Source: Garcia nutans (lineage: Eukaryota > Streptophyta > Magnoliopsida > Malpighiales > Euphorbiaceae). From it: DNA of 64,000 bases. Below are positions 23,570 through 34,800 of this stretch, one piece after another (the first letter of the stretch is position 1; the number at the start of each line of letters is the position of its first letter). A program made the translations under genes and the position numbers. The stretch is from assembly GCA_947685225.1 (NCBI GenBank), contig CANTUV010000012.1, positions 1,736,001 to 1,800,000 on the forward strand, written 5' to 3'. Under the pieces are notes generated by a model, which did not search any database, was not told where the DNA came from, and saw only the letters and a program-made list of their open reading frames with translations.

Positions 23570-24405
23570 ATCTAACCCCCTTAAACAAATTTCGTCCTCG
23601 AAATTTTACCCAATAACATACTAATCATCAAAATACTTTTATATTTCCTAAACTCCAATTTCTCCAAAAATCAAGGGTCGAAATTTTACCTAATAACATA
23701 CTCATCATCAAAACACTTTTATATTTTAAGATATACACAAATCCGGAAAGCATAGCTCACTTAGCACATGTTGTTATGGTTGATCAGGTCATAACCCCAC
23801 AATACTAAGCGCTACAGACTGTTCCAGTTTTGCTCCAGGTTATGCTTATTATAAAATCAAACAGAAGCATTTTCTTTTCAACTTCCACTCATCAACAATC
23901 ATCACAAAAAGTCAAAACTCAATTGTTCAAGTCACACCCAAATCAACCAAAACCATTTCTAATATAACACTTATCCATATGATACTCATCATTCTACCAA
24001 CAATCCAGACTTATTCAAGAATAACATCCGATATCAACAAACCAAAATATCTCAACAAACCAAGATTATTCAAAAACCTCCTCCAATAACCAATATAATA
24101 GCAAACTATCATAAATAATACCAGACAAAACACATATACATATAATGATATAATAATGAAGTAATGATATGCATGCATATGGTGCTATATCAAGACTATT
24201 TATAAACTACACTCTAACCCCCTTAAAATGATTTCGCCCACGAAATCAATAACGCACCTGAGGACTCAAACAAATGAGGGTATTTTGCTAGCAGAGGAAA
24301 AGATTGATTAACGCAGAAAGGAAGCAATACGTTTAGAAAAACAATCCTAATAATTTCTGGATAGTATTTAAACAAAATCGAAACCTAGTGCTCTGATACC
24401 ACTTT
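23570..24405 (-). other. Non-coding interior of the LARD-like element
   Basis: 836 bases with no coding frame. Minus-strand PPT TAAGGGGGTTAGA at 23571-23583, and a second PPT-like CTAACCCCCTTAAA at about 24215-24228 with similar following text. Bases from about 23650 partly repeat the LTR end plus the post-PPT segment (a CCAATTTCTCCAAAAATCAA phrase at about 23549 and again at 23657). 23583-23605 is identical over 23 bases to 46894-46916 beside the Tekay/Del LTR. Confidence 0.8.
24388..24401 (-). other. tRNA-Met PBS of the LARD-like element
   Basis: On the minus strand this reads TGGTATCAGAGCAC, a perfect initiator-tRNA-Met complement type, four bases inside the 5' LTR. It fixes the orientation of the element. 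Confidence 0.92.
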
Positions 24406-27400
24406 TGTCACGACCCAAACTGGGAAGCCGTGACCGACGTAAGGTTATACATAAGTACAACCTTACAAGCCTAATTTAAATTTATTATGATAGTGCAAAG
24501 TTCAATAAATTTACTCCAAAATTAAGTTCAACAATTAAAACTAAAACCAGATGTAAGAAACAGTCTGCTCCATTATTACAAGAAAAAGGGTTCGGACACG
24601 GTCCGCCCAAAAATATCCAGAATTCTCTATGGAGTGAACCAGAATCCACAACCAAACTATAAGAACCCACAAGGAGAATGACCTAGCTCACTAAGGAATA
24701 TAACTTCAACCTGCAAGTCAATCTATAAGGGTGTGAGCGTTATATATAGACGCTCAGTAAGTTCATGAGAGGCAGAGAAACACTAAAACAATATATATCA
24801 AAGTAATATATATATCAAGTAAACATCCACAATAAATCATATACATGATGGTGTATCGGGGTCTACAAAATATAACATCCTCCTCCATCAACCATATCCA
24901 AGAACAAGTAGGCACGTGGCCCCAAGAGCAAGTAGGCATAAGCCCCAAAAACAAGATCGATATCGATATACAAGATAATCTCCATAATCACAATCCATAT
25001 CCTCCGTCTCCATTAGACACACCATCGCACATCACAAGAATATTCAATATCATATCAAGGCATTTAGCAAATAGCATACAAGTTTCTCTGTCTCCTATTC
25101 ACATGCGAGGCTAGGACAAGAAAGGATAATATATCGAGATTAGAAAGAATAATATATACGAAGGCTTATATATATAATAGCTTAGTTAGCAAATAGCACA
25201 TCACAAATAATACATATACACCCTTGAACTTACCTGGTATCCAAAGAAAGCTTAGCCCAATCCTCACAACCTACTGACCTCGAGCTTCAGCCGGATTATT
25301 GCCTAAGAAAAAATAATTACATAGACCAACAATCAATCCCACTATCTCATCTATCATGAGGGATGCAATGCATGCTATGAATGCAAAAAGACCAATACTT
25401 AACCAACAATTAACCAAGATAATCCAAAAATCAAAAACCAACCTGCCTCAACTCAAAATTATGGTCCAACCCAATGGTTAAACCGATCGCACCTCGAAAA
25501 TACAAAATCAATTAATTACCTAAAATTTATTAGAACCAGAACCTCAACTCAATTTCTATAACTCATAAATTTCCAGAAAATAATTCCATCATTCAAAAAT
25601 TCTGGAAACATTCCAGTAGCTTATCCAACATCAAAATAACGTGTGTACAAAATTTCAGACTAATCCAAATTTATTTGATACCCCAAAAATATTTTACAAT
25701 AATTTGGTTCTGTTTGAACCACTAAAAATCAGTACAGCAAAAATCATCATAAATCCTTCACATTTCGTTACCACCAAATTATCCAAATAATTTTCTCATA
25801 TAATAGACATCAGGATGGACAACCTATAAAAATTTCATAATTTTTTTTTCAAGACATCTAAGACCTTCAAAATAATTCTCAAAACAGACATCATCAGAAA
25901 ACCCTTAACCAACAGCAGTGTCAATTCTTAATTTATTTTGATACCTAAAAATTAGAACCAGACTCCAAATTATTTTTCTCCAATTCACAACATCCTAATA
26001 AACAACATATCAAAATTTCATAATTTTTAGAAACCTCAAAGTCCCTCAATTTAATTTTTAAATCGGATTCATACAACCAGTTACCATACTGGCAGCAGTA
26101 GAAAGATCAAATTCTTTCAACAATATAACAAACAGAAACATAGCCCAACATGTTTTTCTTATAAACTAGACTTCCAGAACTTCAACATATATGAAAATTA
26201 AATCTAAAAAATTCTTACACATTTTGGTATGAATTTCGAAAGTTACAGATGATGCAATCGCATTTACAGTACAGTTCTTCAGACAACAGTAGCAAACTTG
26301 AATTTTCCAAAAATATACGATGCTCCAAAATTCCAAAAATTATTTTTCTCATAAACTAGACTCAATTTCGAGCCACATATCCAAATTTCAGATTTTTCTC
26401 TTGTTCCAATATTTAATTAAAAATCGAGCATCATACAGTACTAACATCAAACTTCAGCAGAAAATTAAATCATCCAAAAACTCAAAGAAAACAATTAATT
26501 CGAAAACCTTAACACCTAAATCAATTCACTCAAACCCTAAGTCAGTACCTTCATCAAATTGCAGAACCCAACACTAGCCCAAATCAATTAATTCAATACC
26601 AAAATCCATCAAAACAATAAAAATCCCAAAACTTAACCTATTTTGTAAAAATCAATTTAATTAAATAAAAATTAGAATTTAACCAAATTAATTAAGAAAA
26701 TATCAACCCAATATGATATGAACATGAACTAATCAAATGGAAGTCGAAATAATGCAAAAGGAATCAAGAAAAACCTCAAAAAAACCAAAAACTCGAAAAT
26801 TTTGGCTGCTGGAACAGAGGTCGAAACGACATCGGCGAGCCAGCCCGCAGCACTCCAAACGACGGAGCTTCGCACGCCGAACGACAAGCCCTGGCTCGCG
26901 CCTCTCCGCCGAACGACAATCCTCACACGCCGAACGACGTTGGCTATGGCGCGCGCACAGTGCCAAAACGACGGGACTCAGGTTTTTGAAGAAAAAAGAT
27001 TTTTTTTCCCTCTTTTCTCTCTCTAGCGGTACAAGGGTCTAAGGCAATTAATTTGGGTGCCCTAACACTCATATATATAGTGTTTTAGTGTGGCAAATTA
27101 CCAATATACCCCTAAAATATTTTATTTTAATTAAAAACACCCCAAAACTATTTATTTTCATAAAAATTACCCAAAACCATAAAATTCAAAAAATCAATTT
27201 AAATTTATTTTTAACTTCAAACTTTAACCCAAAATAATTTATAAATATGTTTTACGCATAATAATACCCGAAAATACCGAAAACGACAAAAATCCAAAAA
27301 TGACGAAAATACCCTCGGCACCCAAAAATACAATATTATACTCAAAACGACCGTCTCGTCGTCCCGAGTATCAAAAAGACATTCAAACCATCAAATTATG

Positions 27401-27477
27401 TTCAAACGACATATGAAGGCACAAAATGACTATTTTGCCCCTAGACTCCAATTTCTCCAAAAATCAAGGGTTTTACA
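24406..27477 (-). repeat. 5' LTR of the LARD-like element
   Basis: 3072 bases, aligned end to end with the 3' LTR. Its GC island lies at about 26815-26985 and its minus-strand TATA box at 27071-27079. Confidence 0.95.
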
Positions 27478-28051
27478 ATATGATGATGAATCTTCACTAA
27501 AAAAATATATAAATATATTTTGTAATCTTAAAATTTTATACACATTGTCTAAAATATTGCCGCGCTTAATCCATATATATATATATGTATATATACACGT
27601 TAATTAATACAAAGTCAATGCATGATCATCAAAATTTATGGCCACGGAAGGATTTTGAATTTTTTAAAATTCTCTAATTCTTAAATAATAAATTAAATTC
27701 ACAATCAACAAAATTAATAACTCAATTAATCTAAACCCTTAAAATCTTAATTTCAACAATAAATTTTAAAAAATAGATAATAAAATAATTTTGATATTGC
27801 TTATTGGAATATGATTAAACTAAAATATATGCAATTAATCATATAAATCATAGGCATGTATATAATATAATTTTAATTAAGCATAGGAATACAATAAAAT
27901 TCTCCATATGAAAAAATAATGAGAATATAAAAAAAGTAATTAGCAAAAACATTCCTTAATCTAAGAGATAGAATAAAAATTCTCTTATAAATTATAAAAG
28001 CTAAATATTTCTCTCTTTACTGTTATTGTAGAGACTATCGTGCTGATAACG

Positions 28052-28260
28052 TGTTGTAAATAAAAGAAGAGAAAAAATATATAGAGAATGAAAAAAATTG
28101 AGAAATCTCTTTATTATGAATTGTCTCAAATATATCACCCATAATAGAATATATATAGTGATGTAAATAAACTTTTGACAAAAATAAAAAATTATGATGT
28201 TAATTTTAATTTGAATAGAATAAAGTTAATCATAATCCTGATTGAATAAGATTAATCTAA
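28052..28260 (-). repeat. 5' LTR of the copia element
   Basis: It starts TGTTGTAAATAAAAG and stays alignable with 15806-16014 throughout. On the minus strand it is followed by CGTTATCAGCACGA (28051-28038), a primer-binding-site context common to plant copia elements (inferred). Confidence 0.65.
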
Positions 28261-28261
28261 T

Positions 28262-28800
28262 TTCATTATTTTTTATTTTTTTTTTGAGAAAAAATATTCT
28301 CTATTATTAATTAGTGAATAATTGAGGGTTTTGCAGAACACGAGAGTCACGACATAAATAGTTCTTCTCCATTACCAATCTTCTCTCACTTTGCTTCGTT
28401 AAAAAAGCAAACAACAATAATAAAAATTTCAGACTGTCCCAAGGAAAGGAAATAAAACTCAATGAATAAGTGGATAAGTATTAATGGGTAGAATAAATTA
28501 ATAAAAGGGCTTCGAATTGGATACCATCTCTATACAAAGATGAATTAGAAAATAACTCCATTAGCAAGAAAAGTTAGTGTAAAGTATTTAAAGAAAGATT
28601 TAAAGATAAAAGATAACAGATTTTTTTTACATAAATATAAAATATTACGGGAAAAACTAAACTTATAATTAAAAAAAGAAAAGATGTTGAAGATAATTTC
28701 ATTCACTTCTTTTTAAAAAACAAAAAACAAAGACTTGACAATTAAAATTATTTATTTTGTTGTCATGTCAATGAATCTCCAGGAGTATTAGGTAGTTGCC
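28262..28800. other. AT-rich upstream region of the receptor-kinase gene
   Basis: No coding sequence is seen. It lies between the copia 5' LTR and the TATA box at 28807, so it is the presumed proximal promoter. Much of the immediate upstream DNA of the gene is therefore retrotransposon-derived. Confidence 0.5.
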
Positions 28801-28806
28801 ACTCTC

Positions 28807-28813
28807 TATAAAT
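28807..28813 (+). promoter_or_regulatory. TATA box of the receptor-kinase gene
   Basis: TATAAAT, 46 bases ahead of the start ATG at 28853, which predicts a very short 5' UTR. A seven-codon upstream ORF (ATG at 28840-28842, stop TAA at 28861-28863) overlaps the main ATG in another frame. It would lie right at the expected cap site, so its effect is uncertain. Confidence 0.5.
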
Positions 28814-28852
28814 TTAGACAGATAACAGTAAGTGAGGGTATGAAGAGAAAGA

Positions 28853-31800
28853 ATGGGTTATAATGGTTCAGTTATACTAATTATTTTGCTTCTCCATTGG
28901 CAACTTGCTTCTGGAGCAGGTAGTGCAGACCCAATCTCAACCGGCACAGAATCTTCTGGAGCAGGTAGTGCAGACCCAATCTCAGCAGGTAGTGCAGATC
29001 CAATCTCAGCCGGCACAGGATCTTACAATACTCCTTCCTATGGTGGATACGGCATAGTGTATGGTAATCCTTACAGACACAGGGGAGGTGGATCTACAGG
29101 TAAACACTGTGGTGAAAACTATACTTTGCCTTGTGCTGAAGGTAAAATTATTCTCTCTCATTTTGTTAATTAATTGCCTTTTTTTCCTGGTGGTGGAGAA
29201 GATTTTAATGATTAACTCTTCAAAAGTTGTTGTTTTTGAAATATTTGGCAGTGAATGCTATTAGAACTGTGATCAACAGTTTAAGGTTAATCCCAACAAT
29301 TGACGTCTCCGCCACATACTGTGAACACAACTCGAACTCAGCAATAAACTGCACTTGTGACAGAGATGACCAAAACTTCTTCGTTTGTCATATATCTGAA
29401 ATGTATATATACTTATGTATGCATATATTTATGACTACTTAGATATTATTATTATTACAAATAAATATTTTCAAAAATAAAACAATTATTGTGGATCTTA
29501 AAGTGATTTTGTAAATTCTATTATTTTTTTCTATTCTGAATTCAAAGATGTACTTTTTATTTTATTTGAATATATTAAGAAAAATTAATTATTAATTTTT
29601 GTTAAAAATATAATTTTTCTGTTTCATTTTTATTCCATTATGAAATATAAATATTTTTAATAAATAGCAATAAATATGGATAAAGCAGAAGTTTTAACTT
29701 ATTAAAATGATAAATCGATTATAATTTAGAAAAAGTGAAAAAAGAGAAGTGATTCATTAATTTGTCTATCAATTTAGAATGGAATAATAATAATTATTAT
29801 TATTTTTATCTTAGATAAAATAATATTTACCATAGCGTTCTTGAGAATTGAAAAAAATTTTATTTCTTATTAATATTGATGTTTATTTCGTTTTGGATAT
29901 AGAAATCTGAGCAAAGAAGGCCTACGTGGTTATATCCATCCAGCGATAGGCGATCTTCACTTATTGAGAAGACTGTTAAGTATCTCTCCATTTTGCTATC
30001 TATGGCTACGGGCCGGATAACCCAACTTGCCGATTTTGATTCGTATTGATCATAAATTTTAATTTTAATTATTAAAAATCGATTTAATTAAGATTTAAGT
30101 AATTAAATAACATATTAATTTCGATTTCGATTTTTAATTTCAACCCATAATTCAAACCGATTTTTTCTTTTTTTTTAATTCATTTTTTTAAATTTAACCA
30201 TAATTAATAATATTTTTTATAAGATTAAACACATAGACTTATAAATTAGATAATATCATTTAAGTTAAACTAAAAAATATTAATTGTTAAAAAATAATAA
30301 TAAATTAACAATAATTATTATTAATCTATTAAAATAATAATAACAATGATAAATTTATACAAATATAAATTTCAATTATAAACATATGTATTTAATTACA
30401 TTATTGTAAATATTTAACATTGCAAGTGGAAAATAATTAAAATTAATTCTTGATCTATCGGCTATGATTCCAGTTTAAAAAATTAAAAATATAAACCAAA
30501 TTCTTATAAACTGATAACAATTAGTTCTCCCAATTTTGATGCAGACAAATAAACTGGACCAACAGTTCACGGTTCAGACTGTAGTCTACAGAACTTTAGC
30601 CATGGTTACATTTTCCTAGAGCCACTGGTTATAAAACAAAAGTTCTCAGATAAAATTTGATTATAAAATAGTTATTTTTCATACATAATTAATTAAATCA
30701 ATTTGAAAAATGAATTAACTGACGCAAAACTCAATCAGGAATCTTTCAAGCAATCAATTGACCAGATTCTTACCTGCAAGTCTCGGAAATTTAACAAATC
30801 TGGAAATTCTGTAAGTTCCCTTTTTTTTTGTACACTGATTTTTTTTATATATATTTCTCAAGTAGTTAGTATATAAAATAATAATAACAAATATATTGAT
30901 TTGGAAAATTGGATTATGTTAAACAACTTATACTTCAATTAACAAATTATATTAAAAATAAAAATAAAAAATGATTTCAAATTCAAAATATGTGTGACTT
31001 ATGGTTTTATTTGAACAGTTAATATACATATACAATAACCAGCTTGATGGTAGAATTCCTGATAGCTTTGGAAATTTAAAATCACTACATAAATTGTGAT
31101 TTTTTTATATTATTTTTTCTTTTTAAAAGGAGTTTAAATTTTAAATTTATTGCTGAATGTAAGATTCATACTAATAATTTAATTTACAAATAATGTGATT
31201 TTATATGGAAATTAATAAAACAGGGATCTTGCAAGCAATTACTTGGATGGTCCCATACCTAGTAGCTTGGGTGATTTGCAAAATTTGACTTTCATGTAAG
31301 TGCTCTTCTAAAGTGAACTGTCTGTGCATATATATTCAATATATCATCAGATATATACATATTAAATTTAAAAAATATATATATTTTTAAAAAATAGAAG
31401 ACAATGAATAACATGTAATTTTCTCCACATCTAACTATAGTTTTTGGGCCTTTAGATGCAGTTGGCATTATGGAGATTTACAGAAATAATTTTAAAAAAA
31501 TTTCAAAAATAATAAGCAACCGAAAAATTTATAAAACTACTATGCATTCTTCAAAATAAATAAATAAAAGTACTATGCATAAATATAAAAATATGGTATA
31601 TTTTTAGTATATGTTGAATATATTTTTGGTATATATTATAAAAATGTTAAAAATTAAAAAAAATATTTTTGTAAATTTAAAAAAAAGAAAAAATGATTTT
31701 TGAAAATGTAGTATTTTATGTAATTTCCTCAATGAATTTAATAAAATAAAAATAAATACATTTTAATTTAGATATGTATAAATATTTGTTTGTTTAGCAT

Positions 31801-34800
31801 AATCAAATATTAAGATGAATTTGCTCGGTTGTTGAAAATACCCCTAAACAGTGCACTGCGCTTCAACTTCTTGAGTGGAACCATACCTACGTCGTTGGGT
31901 AAACTCTCATCGCTACAAACTATGTAAGGATACTTCTTTACTCTGCAGCTTTTGGTTTTTCATTGCAGATTCAATAGAGAGATAATATTATGAGCTATAG
32001 AATATAAATTAACTTTTTTATTTTTAATAATTTTTGCTAAATTATTGAAAATTTTGATATTTGATATGCATATATATTTTGTGTATATGTCTTTTTATTA
32101 ATTATTTTTTATTGCTCTAATAAATATGTATATTTTGTTTTTTCAGGAGTGCCCATAGTAATATGTTATCGGGCCCAATTCCTAATGATCTGGGAAATCT
32201 CTCTCAGCTTAAAATTTTGTAAGAAACTAATTATTTTTTATATAATAATCTATATATATCCTCAATTTATTTAGATGGTTATAAAATTAATGTCTCAGCT
32301 TTAAAGAAATTTCTATTTTTAGAGTTCAAATTTTATTATCTGAATAAGTAAAATTTTCAATTATGTTTTATTTAAAGAAATATTATTTATTTGCAAATAA
32401 ATATCAATCCGCTTAGAGACTTGTAAGAGAACTAATGGTATAAATTAACTAGTTTGGGCAAATGATTATTCTATTTTAGTTTTTCAATAAAGTTTTGGTC
32501 AAATGGATTTGATAGTGAAAAAATTCAGATATTAATTAATTAATAAAAAAATTGAGTATAAAAAATATGGAAAAGGTTCAAATACTAATATTACAGTTAT
32601 ATCTAATTTATATGTGTATTTATTTATCTCTAATTAATTAACTAGCCAGTTTTGTCCAAATGATTTTTTTTTTCAAAAATATATTTTGTCAAGTAAAGTT
32701 TACTAAAACAAACTCAGATATTGATTAATTAATAAAAAAATAAATTAAATACCTGAAATAAAAAAAGTTGAAAAAGGTTCTAAAACTAATATTATAGTTA
32801 TCTCCAACTTATATATGTATTTATTTATTAAAAAAAACAGAAGCTTGGATGACAACGAACTCAACGGTACACTTCCGGAATCATTTGGAAAATTGAGGAA
32901 TCTTACGAATCTGTAAGTTTAATTTAAAATAAAAAAATGAGATTTTAATATTTAAAAAAAATGAGATTTTAATATGGCTTTATTTTCTAGTTTGTTAATA
33001 TATTTAAATTTGATTAGATTAATGCTCAGCATGTATTTTTTAAAATATAAAAATAAAACAAAATTTATACGTCCTTAAATTTTATTTGTAATATTTTAAT
33101 TAATTGTTTTTGTAGTATTATTATGAAGAGAAAATTTATATTTATTATCTTATTATATATCTATTTGTTAAGGTACAGTAAAAAAATTAAATGCTGAATA
33201 TTCAAAATTTTATTGTCATAGCTGGTTGACGTCCAATTATTTTACTGGAATTATTCCGGAAAGTTACTCGAATCTCACTGGATTACAAGAATTGTAAGTT
33301 CTATTATTTTTCTAAGGATATACAATTACATAAATTGTTTTATAATTTATGTAAAATATTGTGGACATTTTTATATTTATTAGGTAAGAATTAAATTCAA
33401 AATTTAATCCAAATATAAAATGATTTCAAAAGATCAACTATACAGACAAACTCTTAGATTATTTCTATTTATTTTTGAAGACAAACATTGGCAATTTATT
33501 TTGTAAGTGAATCCTATAGACATTGCTACACAACTTGCTCATAAAAATTTGTTGGCAAATACTCTTTTCTTGCCCTCAAATCATTCCCAATTAAGGTTCA
33601 TCTCTTCTATAGCAATTGTGCTTTCATTTTTCTCTTTCATGGCCTTTACTTGATTGATGGCTTGTCTTTATTATTGGCATTGCAGTGCGCTGGCTGGGAA
33701 TGATTTATCTGGTAATATACCTGATTACATTGTGAAATGGAAGAATCTCACGATTTTGTAAGTGTATACATTTAAAAAAAGTCTTTATATGATAAAACTT
33801 TAACTAATATTTTTTGTTTTTTACTTTGGAAAACAGTATTATTTATATTTTTTTAATAAAATATTTAATAAATATATCATTTTTATATAAGAAAAAATAC
33901 AATAATTTTTTTATTTTATTTTTTTTAAAAAAATGTATACAATGGCCTAACTAGAAAGCGGGGAAGCTCCCAATATTAACTCCAAATTATTTGTATGGCT
34001 TTCAATATACAACGACTTAAATGACTATAATACTATTTCTGAAATGAAGTTTGTGCTTGGACTGTTATTCATAAAGTAACTTTTATTGGTTGGGGATGAT
34101 CCTTTCCCTTAATTCTAAAGAGTCGAAGATAATGCAACATTGAATCCTATTACGTTACTTTTTCTTTGATGGTTATTTTATTTGCAAATATTTTAGCCTT
34201 TTAGTCTCTAATTGTAATTTTCCTTATTTTAATTGATTTGATGTTTTGCATTTTATTACAATTTGTCAGGATTCTTTTGGGAAATAATTTTGAAGGAAAT
34301 CTGCCAGAAGGGATTTTTAATCTTGAAAAGCTTCAAACATTGTATATGCAATCATCACACTCTTTTTCATAATTTTCATTTTGAAGAAACAAACTTAAAG
34401 ATTTCTATTATATATTTGAATGGTTTCAGGTGGGTTAGTGGTCTAAGGAATCCTGGTTTTGCTTTCCCAGAAAAAAAAGATTTGACCACCAATTTATACT
34501 CCTTGTAAGTGCTTTTGTATATATAACTATATGCATCATTAACTCATCCCAAATATATTGATTATTATTTATAGAACTAATTCACAAGTCAATATCTCTA
34601 TTTTAGAAAATTAAATTAATATATATCTAATATTTCATTTAAGCTTCAAAGGACAAATGAATGAATATTTAGTTAATTTAGTTATTGTACTCTAAAATAA
34701 ATAGTAGAATTGACAGCAAAACTTAATTGATGCTAAAAATTAACACATATATAGCAACAACAGGAGAAGTATTTCCAAATGCTAATATATAAATAGGAAA

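Larger units (their letters stand above)
20496..27477 (-). mobile_element. Young non-autonomous LTR retrotransposon (LARD-like) with 3.07-kb LTRs
   Basis: Two LTRs, 20496-23569 and 24406-27477, begin TGTCACGACCC and end GGGTTTTACA on plus (TGTAAAACCC...GGGTCGTGACA in element sense). They flank only 836 bases of non-coding interior. A PBS complementary to tRNA-Met lies against the right LTR and a PPT (TAAGGGGGTTAGA on minus) against the left one, so the element reads right to left. A 5-bp target duplication ATATG flanks it (20491-20495, 27478-27482). By eye the LTRs differ at about 37 of 3072 sites plus one 2-base indel, about 1.2%. No gag or pol is present, so movement needs proteins supplied in trans. 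Confidence 0.95.
15806..28261 (-). mobile_element. Degenerate Ty1/copia retrotransposon carrying a nested insertion
   Basis: LTRs starting TGTTGTAAATAAAAG lie at 15806 (3' LTR, to about 16031) and 28052 (5' LTR, to about 28260). Inside, on the minus strand, gag, integrase, RT and RNase H fragments appear in copia order, reading from 20117 down to 16170. A PBS region lies just inside the 5' LTR at about 28031-28051. Every domain is riddled with stops. The LTRs differ at well over 10% of positions by eye, so this is an old insertion. The 20496-27477 element sits in its leader between PBS and gag. Confidence 0.8.

Noticed and set aside
28260..28264. ATTTC as the right target duplication of the copia element (left ATTTC at 15801-15805)
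   Set aside because: The outer end of the 5' LTR is eroded and five AT-rich bases match easily by chance, so I do not rely on it.
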